A stretch of DNA of 64,000 nucleotides from Petaurus breviceps papuanus (Eukaryota > Chordata > Mammalia > Diprotodontia > Petauridae). The position numbers were made by a program, and so were the translations under genes. The notes below the pieces were generated by a model. That model saw only the letters and a program-made list of their open reading frames with translations, did not search any database and had not been told where the DNA came from. Numbering within the stretch: the first letter of the stretch is position 1; each line of letters starts with the position of its first letter. Shown here piece after piece: positions 50,690 to 61,369 of this stretch. The DNA is taken from NCBI GenBank assembly GCA_028583685.1, contig JAMXIF010001194.1:1507559-1571558 (forward strand), written 5' to 3'.

Positions 50690-51180
50690 AAAACATTGCC
50701 TAATTTGATTTAAAAAGACAATATACTTCCCAAAAGAGAGTTCATCACAAATGAAGAATTAAGAAACTGATGAGAAACTACTATACATATACATATGTTA
50801 TATGACAACAAAAATTAAAGCTTAGACAAAATGATTATTTACAAAAATATAGAACAAAATTAGCAAAACAGGAAAAAGATAACCCAAATAATGCTATCTC
50901 AGAAAGAGAAATTAAGGAAGCTAGAAGTGAACGCCAAGACCTGAACTATATATACGTGTCAAACATTTAGAAACAGAATCTGTATTATATAAACTGGTTT
51001 CAAATAAAGAGAAAAAAAGGAACTTTACTAATATGAAATAAACACAGATTTGATTCACAAACCAGGGAAGGATAAAGTATGTAAAGAAAGCTATTAACCA
51101 ATAGTTACTAAGGAACATCAATGCAAAAATATTAAATACAACACTAACAAAGAAGCTAGAGAAATATATTAAAACAGTTG
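50690..51180 (+). repeat. L1-lineage ORF2-region relic
   Basis: CATCAATGCAAAAATATTAA and CAACACTAACAAAGAAGCTA recall the L1 reverse-transcriptase region. Very A-rich and diverged. Confidence 0.55.
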
Positions 51181-51330
51181 GACTTATAGTTGGTTCTCCC
51201 TAGAAGTCAGTGTATCTGTGGCTGCCCTCTCCAATACTAGATACATCTTTCATGTCTATAATATCCTAACTCCTCATTGTCACTCTGCCTACCTCCAGTA
51301 ACCTTTCTTCTTTTGAGGTTTACCCTAACC

Positions 51331-51548
51331 CAGAGTGGGAAACATGTGGTTTTAAGGACACATGTGGCCTTCTAGGTCTTTAAGTGTGACCTTTTGACTG
51401 AATTCAAATTTTACAGAACAAAGATTTATTTTGTGAAATTTGGATTCAGTCAAAGATTTTTTCGTAAAATTTGGATTCAGTCAATAGGCTGCACTTAAGG
51501 ATCTAGAAGGACTTGTGTGATCTCAAGGCCACAGGTTCCCCACCCCTG
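51331..51548. mobile_element. Palindromic hAT-type element, family D copy 2 (218 bp)
   Basis: Ends CAGAGTGGGAAACATGTGG and, reversed, CAGGGGTGGGGAACCTGTGG. Flanks ccctaacc (51323-51330) and ccctaatc (51549-51556) match 7 of 8. The arms carry GGCCTTCTAGGTCTTTAAGT and its inverted partner ACTTAAGGATCTAGAAGG. A short internal duplication repeats AAATTTGGATTCAGTCAA. Confidence 0.93.
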
Positions 51549-51779
51549 CCCTAATCAGATCCTGACTACTGTTATCTATCATATATCATCCCTTGAGTCT
51601 TGTCAAATCCCAAGAATGGACTGACCTCACTATATATATACCTTCTCCATTCCAATACAGGTGTTGCTGAAGGAAGTGTTGTTTTGACTAGGTATACTAT
51701 ATATGTATCAGGACCTTATATAATCTCAATTGACTCTTGCTGCTTCATAACAATCTTTCTATCCTTCTATCTTACTCCA

Positions 51780-53258
51780 CATAGTGGTCATTCCAAATCT
51801 CTTTTCTCCTTAAACCACTTATATCACCTACTTCCCTTTCCTTTTCAATATCTGACAATGCCTTCTATTTTGCTGAGAAAATAGGGGCTATCATCAGCCT
51901 CTTTTTCTCCTCAGTTTTATAGCTTAAAATCTCTCAACATCATGCCCCATTCTCTTCTTCTTTGTTCTAGTCTTGGATCACAGGTGACTTTTCCTTGCTA
52001 GGTCAACTCTTCCACTTGCACTGGAAGCATAGCATTTCCTCTGAAAGCTTAACTTTTCTATTACCCATTCCCCACCACCTCAATCTCTCCTAATCCACTG
52101 GTCCCTTCCTCTTGTTGCCTACAATCATACCTAGGTCTCTTTTATCCTTAAAAAACCTTCACCTAACTTGGACATCTCCTCAAGTTGTAGTCTAATTTCT
52201 CTCTTTCCTTTCATGACCAAACTCCTAAAAAAGCCATCTACATTCATTGCTTCCACTTCATCACCCTCTCATTTGCACCTCAACCCTTCAAAACTTGGCT
52301 TCCAAGCCTAGCACTTGAATGAAACTATTCCTTCTGAGGTTACTAGTAATTTTACATCATTAAATCCAATGACATTTTCTCATTGCAGCATCTGACACTG
52401 CTAACCATTCCTTCCTATGTAGTCTATACTCTCTCCTCCCTTGTCTTTCTTGATGTAACTCTCTCATGGTTCTACTTTTACCAGTTTGAGGATATCCACT
52501 CTTCTGTGGCATCATCATTCAACCCTTGGGCCTGAAGTATGGGGGCAATAATAATACCATTTAGTACAGTGCTTTAAAGTATGCAAAGTGCTTTGCAAAT
52601 ATTATCTCATTATATAATCACAACAACCCTGAGAAGTAAGTTCTATTATTATTTCTATTTTACAGATGAGGAAACAGAAGTATAGAGAAGTTAAATAATT
52701 ACCCAGGGTCACATGGCTAGTAAGGGTCTGAGGATGGATTTGAATTAAGGACTTCCCAGTTCCAAGTCCAATGCTTCATCTACTGCATTCCTAGGGTTCT
52801 CTTATACCCTCTTCTCCCTATACTTTCTCCCTTTCCCTCTCTCTGATCTCCTCAGTTCCCAGGGGTTCAATTATTAGCACGGTACCTGGCCCACAGTAAG
52901 TAGTAGTTGTCGTTATCTCTATGCAAATATCTCCCAAACATACATATTCCAGTCCTTATTTATGTTAGTTTGGTTTTCCCTTGATAATCTGATTTGTTTG
53001 ATGATTCTATTTCTATCTTGTATCACCAACTCCCTGCTAGACTGCTATATCTACATGTCCCATAGGCATCCCAAACTCAACCTTGCCAAAGCAGTGCTCA
53101 TTTTCTCTTAAACTCATTCCTCCTCCAAAATTTTCTATTTCTGTTGAAGACACCACCATTCTTTCAGTCACTCAGGTTGGTATTCTGAGTTATCATTTCA
53201 GAACTAAAAGAGGAGTCCCTTCTCACCCTCATTAACGCCCCTCTTCTCCCATTCCAAT
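51780..53258 (+). repeat. L2 LINE ORF2 region, interrupted by a CORE-SINE
   Basis: CATGACCAAACTCCTAAAAA, CATCTGACACTGCTAACCAT, CTCTCTCATGGTTCTACTTT and, after the SINE, GGCATCCCAAACTCAACCTT and CACCACCATTCTTTCAGTCA are L2 landmarks in order. The 5' limit is uncertain. Confidence 0.75.
52540..52795 (-). repeat. CORE-SINE, antisense, inside L2
   Basis: AGTGCTTTGCAAATATTATC, CTATTTTACAGATGAGGAAA and GGGTCACATGGCTAGTAAGG. Confidence 0.94.
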
Positions 53259-53525
53259 AAGTTATTGCCAAGTCTGGTCAATTCTTTGTAATCACCAATT
53301 CCTTTGCTAGATTGTCACTAATGATCTCTTTAATATGTTCTGGAATTTCCCCAGGAATTGAAGTCATGCTTATTGGCCTGTCTATTGTAGATAGACCCCA
53401 TTCATTTCCCTGTCTTGGGGAAAAAAAATGGGCCATTTCCCTTTCCTTTGGTATCTCCCCCATCCTCCATGACCTTTCAAATATCAATGAAATTTGTTTA
53501 GTATTCACATTTGTTAATATTTTAA
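53256..53525 (-). repeat. L3/CR1 LINE reverse-transcriptase fragment, antisense
   Basis: The minus-strand frame has FERSWRMGEIPKEREMAHFF then DRPISMTSIPGEIPEHIKEI, corresponding to the CR1 segment (NYRPVSLTSIPGK-type). About 76 residues remain open. Confidence 0.82.
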
Positions 53526-53559
53526 GTACTAAGGCTATAGTTTATCTGACGTGAATTTA

Positions 53560-53725
53560 ACAAGAGTACTTTGACTCTGAGCAGGCACCTGTTTTTCACT
53601 GCTCTAAGCAGCACTCCAAAGACCCTAAGTTGCGGAGAAGGGGCCAACCTGCATTGATGAAGGGAGTTTCCTATATCAATGAAATCATAGGTCCAGTTCT
53701 AAATCTCTATTTTCCCAGCCCAAGC
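53560..53725 (+). repeat. Marsupial SINE tail fragment
   Basis: CAAAGACCCTAAGTTGCGGA, GGGAGTTTCCTATATCAATG and AAATCATAGGTCCAGTTCTA match the tail type seen at 23.75 kb. Confidence 0.65.
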
Positions 53726-54110
53726 TCTTCATCTTCTGTTGTCAGTTAACACAATGCCCTACACCCTAAGCAAGGATCTTATCTTTTCTTTGATTTTCCT
53801 CCTTTCTCCAATTTGTGATTTCACAGAGGAAACTCCTCCTAACAACACAGGTTGGCACCTTCTCTGCAACTCAGTCTTAAAGGCTTTCTCCAATACGGCT
53901 AAAGACAAAACCAAAAACATTCTGTCATCCTTAGCTACCCTTACCTGCTTTTCAGCCTTTCTGGCCTTTTGCACTCAACAATATTCATAAATTATTATAT
54001 TGTATACAAGACTAGATATCATAATTTTGTTTCCATCCACTGTTACCTACCCTTTCTTCTGTCTTCTGCACCTATCTTTTTTACATCTAGTTTAGTGAGT
54101 TCTCTGTGAA
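53726..54110. other. Unassigned intronic sequence
   Basis: I recognise no repeat or gene. Confidence 0.4.
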
Positions 54111-54119
54111 TTCATAATG

Positions 54120-54450
54120 GTCCTTTTTGACAGCTCCCATGTTTCCTCTTCATCTGTTGCCTACAAAGTTCTTCCTCCTCATCAGTGGCTCATAGAAGTC
54201 CTGCTTCCTTCAGGGCTCAGCACTAGTGCTTCCTCACACACCAGGTGTTTTTCTGATTCCTTCAGGTGTTAAAGATTTCTGCCTTCCTCCCCCAACGAAA
54301 TTACTACACATATATTTGGAATTTACTTCTCTGTACACATTCTTTATTTCTGTAGTAAAACATAGGCTCTTTGTGACTACAGAGTGTTTTGTTTTTAGCA
54401 TCTTCAATGTCTTACACACAGAAGGCATTTAATAAATGCTTGTTGACTTG
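54120..54450 (+). repeat. L2 LINE 3' end
   Basis: CTTCCTTCAGGGCTCAGCAC and AGGCATTTAATAAATGCTTG. Confidence 0.7.
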
Positions 54451-54454
54451 AACT

Positions 54455-56090
54455 GAATATCAGGAATGCAGGGATGGTTCAACATCAGGAAAACAGTTAG
54501 CAATTATAAATTAAATAAAAATAAAACCACAATAGCATGTGCTCAGAAAAAAAGCATGCAATAGAATAGAGCACTCATTTATGTTAAACCTTATGTTTTT
54601 TTTATTATGTTAAACATTATGTTAAAACCACTAAAAAACCTAGGATGGAAAGAGCCTTTCTTTAATAAGATCTAAAGGGTATATTTAAGCCAAGAATTAG
54701 CATTATGTATAATGGAGAAATAGTGGATACTTTCTAAGTAAGATTGGAACGAAGCAAGGAGGTCCTACTTGACAATGTATACCTAAGCAAATCTAGAGAT
54801 TTAATGTTATATTTACCAACCACAAAAACAGATGACAGAATTAGGCAAAAAAAATAATCATGTAGACAAACAATCTAGGAAAAAAATGAAAAAAAAAGGA
54901 ATGAAAAGAGTTTAGTATAACCAGATGTCAAATTTTATTATAAAGTGGTAATTACCCAAACTGTCTGATACTGGATAAACAGCAGGAAATTTTTGAAGTG
55001 ATATATATCAGATAAACTAAAATGAGAAGTAAATACGTACAAAGCTTAGGCTTTGTCAAGTCTCAGAATGCAAAGTACATGGGGAAAGAAGCCTTTAATC
55101 TATAAGAACTGCTGAGAATACTGGGTGGTGGACTAGAAGAAAAGGAAGTTTAGCTTGGCATCTTGCACCATATATCATAAAAAAATTCCAAAAGGATAAA
55201 TGATCTATGTATAAAAAGTTGCATCAGTAAAAGAACAAAAGGTTCCCTTCCTCACAGTTGTAAATGATAGATGAACTCATAATTAGCTACAACAGAGATG
55301 TTATGAAAGACAAAACAGACTACTTCAATGATGTGAAAATAGCTTTTGTGGGGCAGCTAGGTAATGCTGTAGATTCCAACCCTGGAATCAGGAGGGCCTG
55401 AGTTCAAATCCAGCCTCAAGACACTAACTAGCTGTGTGACTCTGGGCAAGTCACTTAACCTTAATTGACTGCGAAAAAAAAGAAAAGAAAATAGCTTTTG
55501 TACAAATAAAGAAAATGCAACTAGAAGAAGAAAATATGGATTTTTGGGGAAAAATATTTGCATGAAACATCTCATGAAACTTTGACTTGGAATCTCAAAA
55601 AACTGACACAAATCTATATGGAAGGAAACAATTTCTCAGTGTTTTAAGTGTCAAAGGATTTGAAGAAACTGAAAAAGGAGAAATGCATATTATCAACCAT
55701 CTGACAAAATGCTCAAAATTGATACTAATCAAGGAAATGCATATTAAAACAAATCTGAGGTATCCAATCAAATTGGTGAAGATGGCAAAAGATGGCAAGA
55801 TTTAATGCTGGTGTGGATTGGGAAAACACGAGCTCTCATAAATGGAGGAACTGAATGGGCTCAGTAGCTCTGGAAGACAATTTGGAATTATTTAAGAAAA
55901 GTTACAAAATTGCTCATGCCCTTTGATCCCACTATTTGACATAAGCCTCAAAGAGGTTGAATTTTTATTCTGTGCAATTCTGCATGATCTATCTGTGCAA
56001 AAAATTCACGGCAGCCCTATCTATAGGAGCAAAAAGTCAGAGACAAATCACGTTCCCCAGGGACTGGAGAATAGCTGAATAAATTAGGGT
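54455..56090 (+). repeat. L1-lineage ORF2 relic, split by a SINE
   Basis: GGAATGCAGGGATGGTTCAA then CATCAGGAAAACAGTTAG (QGWFN.R motif of L1 ORF2). After the SINE, AAGGAAATGCATATTAAAAC and CCCTTTGATCCCACTATTTG continue the ORF2 end. Confidence 0.72.
55350..55486 (+). repeat. WSINE1-like SINE in L1, with 15-bp target duplication
   Basis: GGGGCAGCTAGGTAATGCTG through GTCACTTAACCTTAATTGAC and an A tail. Perfect GAAAATAGCTTTTGT lies at 55335-55349 and 55487-55501. Confidence 0.97.
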
Positions 56091-56460
56091 CTATGCACAC
56101 ATTGCCATATTACTGAATGATAAGGAATGACGATTACAGAGAATTCAAAGAAATATGGGAAACCTGCATAAAGCAATTCAGCATGGACAAAGAAGAGCCA
56201 AAAGGGCAACAGATACAATTACTCTAATTAAATAAACGAAGGCCACTAGATATAGCAACAAAGCATAGATCAAAGACATTGGTATTAATAAATTACATAC
56301 TTATTCCTTCTTTTAAAAACAATAAATTGCTAAAATATAAGGCTGCAGGTACTTTCTCAGTGGCAATCACTCTTTTATGCTGTTTTACTTAACTGTTTTC
56401 AAGGATGATATATTGTTGGGGAATCGACTGTGAATACCCTGGGGTTCTGAATATGTCGAA
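56091..56460 (+). repeat. L1 LINE 3' end fragment
   Basis: ATTGCCATATTACTGAATGA, CAAAGAAATATGGGAAACCT and a TGCTGTTTTACTTAACTGTT block resemble the 46.9-kb fragment. Confidence 0.6.
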
Positions 56461-56465
56461 ACACC

Positions 56466-56621
56466 TTTTTATTTTATTTTTTTTTTTGGCAAGGTGATTG
56501 GGTTCAGTGACTTGCCCAAGGTCACACAGTAAGTGGTAAAGTGTCTGAGGTCAAATTTGAACTCAGGTCCTCCTGACTCCAGGGCCAGTGCTCTATTCAC
56601 TACTCCACCTAGCTACCCCAT
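56466..56621 (-). repeat. WSINE1-like SINE, antisense, with 8-bp target duplication
   Basis: A T-rich run and GCAAGGTGATTGGGTTCAGT lead to CACTACTCCACCTAGCTACC. GAAACACC lies at 56458-56465 and 56622-56629. Confidence 0.92.
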
Positions 56622-56629
56622 GAAACACC

Positions 56630-56985
56630 ATAAAAAAGTGTCAGAATAACTAAAATTTTGAATGAACTAAGGCTCATGGGAAAGGTTATGGATCACAAAA
56701 AATTTGGGGTTATTTTTAAATTATAGTGGGAGAAAGGGAATATGAAGAAAGAAATAGGCTCCTTGCTTATGGCTGATGGACAATAGAGAGAGGAGAGAGA
56801 AGGCACAGCTACTTGACTTTGATTTTGGTTTTATTTCCTCTGTCAAGGAGAATGATTTGGGAGGCAGGAAGGGCCTCCCAAATAGCTGATAGGGAGTTGA
56901 AACCCAAGGTAAGTAGGGAGAGAGTAAGACAGAACCATTCAACTGCCCTTGATGAATTCTAGCCATTAAGGCCAGATGCACCGCA
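56630..56985. other. Unassigned intronic sequence
   Basis: I recognise no repeat or gene. Confidence 0.4.
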
Positions 56986-57181
56986 TACTGGGTGTTGAAA
57001 AGGATGTGATTACAGTGCCACTGCTAGTAAGGTTTGAATCATAAAGGAGAAATTCCATAGGGATGGAACAGGACAAAAATTCCAAATTCTTTTTTTAAAT
57101 CAAAGATGGTAGAATCTGGCAAACTGTTTATAAATGAGCATGACTTTGGTTCTTGGCAAATTCTAGAAAGAAATGGTGTGT

Positions 57182-57447
57182 CCTAGGCATGGTGGCAAAT
57201 GTCTGCAGTCTCTGCTGCTGGGGAGCCTGTGGCTGGTAGGCCCCTTGAGTGTGAGGATTCTGGGAGGCTGCAGTAGGTCAAAGTGCTAAGTCTAGCATCA
57301 ATAGGTTGAGCCCCCAGGAGCAGAGAGTCACCAGGCTGCTAGACAATCACATTGGTCAAGGCTGGAAAAATGGAGCAAGTTAAAGGTTCTATTGCCAATC
57401 AGTATTAGGTAGGATTGGGCATGTGAGTAGCTACTGCTCTTCTGGGA
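57182..57447 (+). pseudogene. RN7SL-like: 7SL (SRP) RNA retropseudogene
   Basis: The 266-bp copy follows the 7SL RNA in order: CCTAGGCATGGTGGCAAATG, GCTGCTGGGGAGCCTGTGGC, CTAGCATCAATAGG, AGAGAGTCACCAGGCTG, CTGGAAAAATGGAGCAAGTT, CCAATCAGTATTAGGTAGGA and GTGAGTAGCTACTGC. About 20 bp around the GCCGATCGGGTGTCCGC region are missing. Many substitutions and a purine-rich (decayed poly-A) 3' flank indicate an old retrocopy, not a functional SRP RNA gene. It keeps both Alu-like ends and the S domain, so it is a 7SL copy and not an Alu or B1 SINE. Confidence 0.88.
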
Positions 57448-57515
57448 AGGAAGAAAAGGAAGAAAGAGGGAAAGGAGGGAAGAATGAAAAGAAGGAGGGA
57501 GTTCTGCTGCTTTTT
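57448..57515 (+). repeat. Purine-rich tract after the 7SL copy
   Basis: GGAAGGAAGAAAAGGAAGAA-type sequence, probably the expanded and mutated poly-A tail of the retrocopy. Confidence 0.75.
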
Positions 57516-58387
57516 CTACATGTTCACTAAGATGCAGCATGGCTTTATCTAGGATAGGTCATGCCACATTAACCTCATTTCTTTTGACAGGGTACTGTCA
57601 ATGCTGGTACAATAGAGAGCTGCAACAGCCCTGTTTTACCTAGCATTCAAAGGATTTAATAAAACCTCTCTTGCTATTCTGGGATAACATGGGGAAATGT
57701 GACCTAGAGAATGTAGTTTAGATGGTTTTGAAAATGCTTGAATGGCCATATGCAAAGAATGGTCATTAATGTTTCACAATCAACTTGGAAGTCTCCATCA
57801 GCTTGCCCTAGGAATCTGCGCTTGGTCTAGCATTGTTTAACAATCTTATCAGTGACTTGGATGAAGGCATAGAGAAATGAATGCTGATTAAATCTATAAA
57901 TGACAGAGAAGAAGAGCTAATATGCTGGATGACTGAGTTAGCATCTGAAAATATCTTGACAAACCAGAATGCTGGGTCAGATCTAATAAGTTTAAAACTT
58001 AAAGTGGGTTCCAAAGCAATGCATCTGTAAAGGACCTGGGCATTTTAAGGGCTATAAACTAAATATGAGTCAACAGCATTACATGGCAGCCCCCAAAATC
58101 TCAGATTGTACTTAGAGAAACTGAGCTCCTAAGATGAAGCTAGTAATATTTCTGCTGGACTTTGCCTTGGTCAGACCCCATCACAGGTCTGGGGACTACA
58201 TTTTAAGAAGGTTATTGATAGACTGGGGAGGCCTTGAGAAGGCACCTCTAGGGAACCAGAGGAGGTTGACAAGGCCGGTAGTCATATATTTGAGAATGGG
58301 TAGAAAGAAGAGGGGGTGGTCACCTTGAAAAAGAGAAGACATGGTGGTGGGAGCCATGGGGACATAACAGTTATCTTTAAACACACG

Positions 58388-58672
58388 AATAATAATAATT
58401 AAATAACAATAATAGCTAACATTTGTATAGCACCTACTACGTGCAAGGCACTGTGCTAAATGCTTTACAAATGTGATCTAATTCAATTCTCACCACAACC
58501 CTGGGAAGTAGATGCTATTATCTTTATTCTGCAGATGAGGGAATTGAAGAAGACAGAGGTTAAATGATTGCCAAGGGTTTACACAGCTAACATCTGAGGA
58601 TGGATTTAAATTCAGGTCTTCCTGATTCTAGGTCCCAAGTCCTATCCACTGTACCACCTAGCTGTCATCTTT
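58388..58672 (-). repeat. CORE-SINE, antisense, inside L3
   Basis: CATTTGTATAGCACCTACTA, GGCACTGTGCTAAATGCTTT, CACAACCCTGGGAAGTAGAT and CACTGTACCACCTAGCTGTC. Confidence 0.95.
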
Positions 58673-59004
58673 TGGAGAAGGATTTGACCCATTCTGTTTG
58701 GACCTAGAAGAACCAGAAGCAATGAGTGGAAATCTCAGAGGCAACTCTAGTTTTGACATATAAGGAAAAGTTTCCTAACAGTTCTAACAGTGGGTACTCT
58801 CTCACTAGAGGTCTATGAGGAAAAATTGGATGACTACCTGGGTATGCTATAGAGATCCTTAAATGGGTAAGGGGCAAATGAAATGTCTTTTGAGGTTTAT
58901 GGGTGACCATAGGCCCTCTTAGGGCTGTGCTGGAGCCATCAATGGTTGTGCTGATGAGGACAAACCTCTGTGCCAATACCCTAAGGGGTTGAGAGAGTTA
59001 ATTA

Positions 59005-59230
59005 AATAGGAGGCAGTATGTTGTAATAGGAAGATCCCTAGATTGGAGCTGGGAGTTCCCACTCTGTTCCTAATGAGCTGTGTGATCATGGGTTAAGTGA
59101 TGGGGCCTCTCTGGACCTTGGTTTCCCATCTGAAAAATAAAGGAGCTGCACATTCATGATACCTAGGATCTTTTCCAGCACTGGCATCCTTGGGTCTATG
59201 TTCTGAACTCCCTTCTGGCTCTATGGGGGT
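59005..59230 (+). repeat. MIR with extended tail
   Basis: TCCCTAGATTGGAGCTGGGA, CTTGGTTTCCCATCTGAAAA and CTTTTCCAGCACTGGCATCC, followed by one extra tail unit (GGGTCTATGTTCTGAACTCC). Confidence 0.85.
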
Positions 59231-59239
59231 GTGCCCTGC

Positions 59240-59995
59240 CTACTGATCCAGTGCCACTCCTTCCCAAGAAAAAGCTGCCAAGATCCTATCCAGGTTGGAG
59301 CTGATAAGGAATCAGGCCCATCCGTTTCCTGAGAAAGAGATTACTCTGTTAGTTATGGCCCGTTGAGTGTTAATGGTCAGCTTGATTTCCTGAGTCCCCT
59401 CTTAAGATTAGAGAGCTTTTTTCAAAATTTTAACTTTTTTTTTTCTTTACAAAAGAAGCTAACAATGAAGAGGAAAGAATTCCGACCAAGCCAGAAAGTG
59501 AGTGATGGTTAACGTTTTAATTAAACCTTTCCCCCTCCTTTTCCTCACCCTCCTCCCCAACTCAATCAAGCTCCGGAGGAACAACATTCTTCTGGGAAGT
59601 GTTTACACAGGCTTGGAAAAAGTCACCTCCCAAATCCACACACAGGGAGGTGGTGATTAATGCTTGGTCTCTAGTATACTGAAATCACCCTGCTCTCCGT
59701 TCTGGCTCCTTGTACCCATGGCCTATTCACTGACGTCACTGGCAGCCAAGAACCCACAGCTGGATCCAGCTAGCAGGTTTGCTGGTAAGTGCCCCTTGGC
59801 ACAGCTCCTGGTGATGTATAACACGGTGTGTGGCAGCAGCGGCGGCGGCGGTGGCAGTGGCAGCGGGGAGGTGGGGCCAGGGCTGTGATTGACATGTGGA
59901 CGTCAAGAACCTTGAGTCTGTGTTCAGACTGTGTCCAGACATTCACATGGGGACGTGGGCACCATATCAAATCACAGAGGGCTAGAACCTAAAGG
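59240..59995. other. Unique intronic block with consensus CRE
   Basis: About 750 bp with no recognised repeat. Sequence around 59330-59560 and 59600-59700 is unique. It includes a GC-rich patch at 59830-59880 and the CRE listed separately. Confidence 0.4.
59731..59738. promoter_or_regulatory. Consensus CRE palindrome (candidate)
   Basis: TGACGTCA, the full CREB/ATF site, about 100 bp from a GGC/GGT-rich patch (GGCAGCAGCGGCGGCGGCGG). No TATA box or proven transcript start. An 8-bp match can occur by chance. Confidence 0.3.
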
Positions 59996-59996
59996 A

Positions 59997-60165
59997 ACCC
60001 TAGAACATACAACAGAGAATATTAAAGTGGGGAAAGATCTCAGAAAGCAGGATGCCATGGAGGGACAGGGACCTTAGAACATACGACAGAGAATGTTAGA
60101 GGAGGGAAGGGCCTTAGAACAAAGCATGCTAGAGCTAGAAATGCCCTTAAATACTAGAGTCCACC
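59997..60165 (-). repeat. Tandem array of MIR tail units, antisense
   Basis: Four units of about 35-60 bp: CTAGAACATACAACAGAGAA, the related 60046 unit, CTTAGAACATACGACAGAGA and CTTAGAACAAAGCATGCTAG. Confidence 0.85.
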
Positions 60166-60270
60166 CCCTGCTCCCATTTTACAGAGGAAAAATCTGAAGC
60201 CCTGATAAGAGAAATACAGCTGGTATAGAGAGGACTGGAGTAGGAACCAGACTTGGCTTTTAATCTTAAT
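60166..60270 (-). repeat. MIR, antisense
   Basis: CTCCCATTTTACAGAGGAAA, AAGCCCTGATAAGAGAAATA and AGGAACCAGACTTGGCTTTT. Confidence 0.78.
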
Positions 60271-60445
60271 TCTGTCATTATCCATATGGGTGGCCTTGGT
60301 TAAGTCACAAACAGTCCAGGCTGGATTAAAACTTCTCTAACATCCCTTCTTGGCTCTGACATGCCATGGCCTAAGGCCCACTTCAGCTATGACATTCTCT
60401 ATTCTGAAGTCCCTTCCAGGGCCAACATTTTATAATTCTGTTAGT
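60265..60445 (+). repeat. MIR with tandem tail units
   Basis: ATGGGTGGCCTTGGTTAAGT is followed by tail units TTGGCTCTGACATGCCATGG, TTCAGCTATGACATTCTCTA and TCCAGGGCCAACATTTTATA. Confidence 0.78.
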
Positions 60446-60639
60446 GCTAGGCCCAGAACCTAAGCCTTGAAACTACCACTGACTGGCATTTTGGGGGTGT
60501 CTGGTTTGAGGGATTCTTCAGCATTCTCTTCTGAAGACCTACAGACAAAGGACATAGGAGACGGGAGGAAGATTAGGGCATGCGGCCAAGGCTGCCCTGA
60601 TTTCCCCAGGCTGTAAGGACCTTCCACTCAAACCTCCCC

Positions 60640-60800
60640 AGCAGTCGCAGCACTATGTTTTTATACTTATCTATGTTTACATCTTCTCCTCCTACTTGAC
60701 AGTAAGCCCCATGAGGGCAACCGTCTTATCTAAAGTCTGTAGCTCCCCAGTACCTAGCACAGACACTTAACCAATGTTTACAGAATGAATGAATGTGACA
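60640..60800 (+). repeat. L2 LINE 3' end
   Basis: TTGACAGTAAGCCCCATGAG, GGCAACCGTCTTATCTAAAG and CAGTACCTAGCACAGACACT. Confidence 0.78.
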
Positions 60801-60924
60801 GGGCATGCCTGCTGAGGATCTAAGCTTCACGTGGACATAAAGGACAGTGACCACTTAACTGAGGTGCTCTGACCCTCCACAGGTACGTAAGGGACAAACA
60901 GATGATGCCATTTATTTGAGACTA

Positions 60925-61015
60925 TCTGTAAAATGGGGTCACGACCCTCGAACCACCTGCCTCACAGGTTATACCGATCACAGTGATCACACATCATAAA
61001 GCTCTCAGTCTAAGA
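60925..61015 (+). repeat. MIR/CORE-SINE 3' fragment
   Basis: CTATCTGTAAAATGGGGTCA and CCTGCCTCACAGGTTATACC. Confidence 0.65.
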
Positions 61016-61109
61016 CTGTGGGGAGAATGGCCTGAGGGCAGAAGTCGAGCTGAGGTGGGCCGCTGAACTAAGGGCAAGGCCACATTAAGGAGAGTCTTGA
61101 AAACTAATA

Positions 61110-61325
61110 AGAGGGATTCCTTTCTCTGAGACTATCTCCAATTTTTCCTATCTATAGTTAGTCTGTCCACAGTTTTTTTTTTTTGTTGCATGCTGTCTCC
61201 CTCATTAGACTATAAGCTCCTTGAGGGAAACTGTGCTTTTTGTCCTTCTTTTTGTATGCCCAGGGCTCAGCAGAGTCTATGGAACATAGTAGGTGCTTAA
61301 TAAATGCCTACTAACTTGACTTGAT
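61110..61325 (+). repeat. L2 LINE 3' end
   Basis: TGCATGCTGTCTCCCTCATT, GACTATAAGCTCCTTGAGGG and GTAGGTGCTTAATAAATGCC. Confidence 0.9.
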
Positions 61326-61369
61326 ATTAAATATTACAGTAGCAGGTCAGGAGATTTAGACCTGAACTC

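Larger units (their letters stand above)
56990..58985 (+). repeat. L3/CR1 LINE relic, interrupted twice
   Basis: GGTAGAATCTGGCAAACTGT (57110), GATGCAGCATGGCTTTATCT (57532), AATCTTATCAGTGACTTGGA (57841) and, after a SINE, AGGAAAAGTTTCCTAACAGT (58760) are L3 landmarks. A 7SL pseudogene and a CORE-SINE interrupt it. Confidence 0.82.

Noticed and set aside
59664-59888. 74-residue frame with Gly-Ser run and a GGTAAGTG donor-like word
   Set aside because: The Gly run comes from the GGC/GGT patch and there is no acceptor or second exon.
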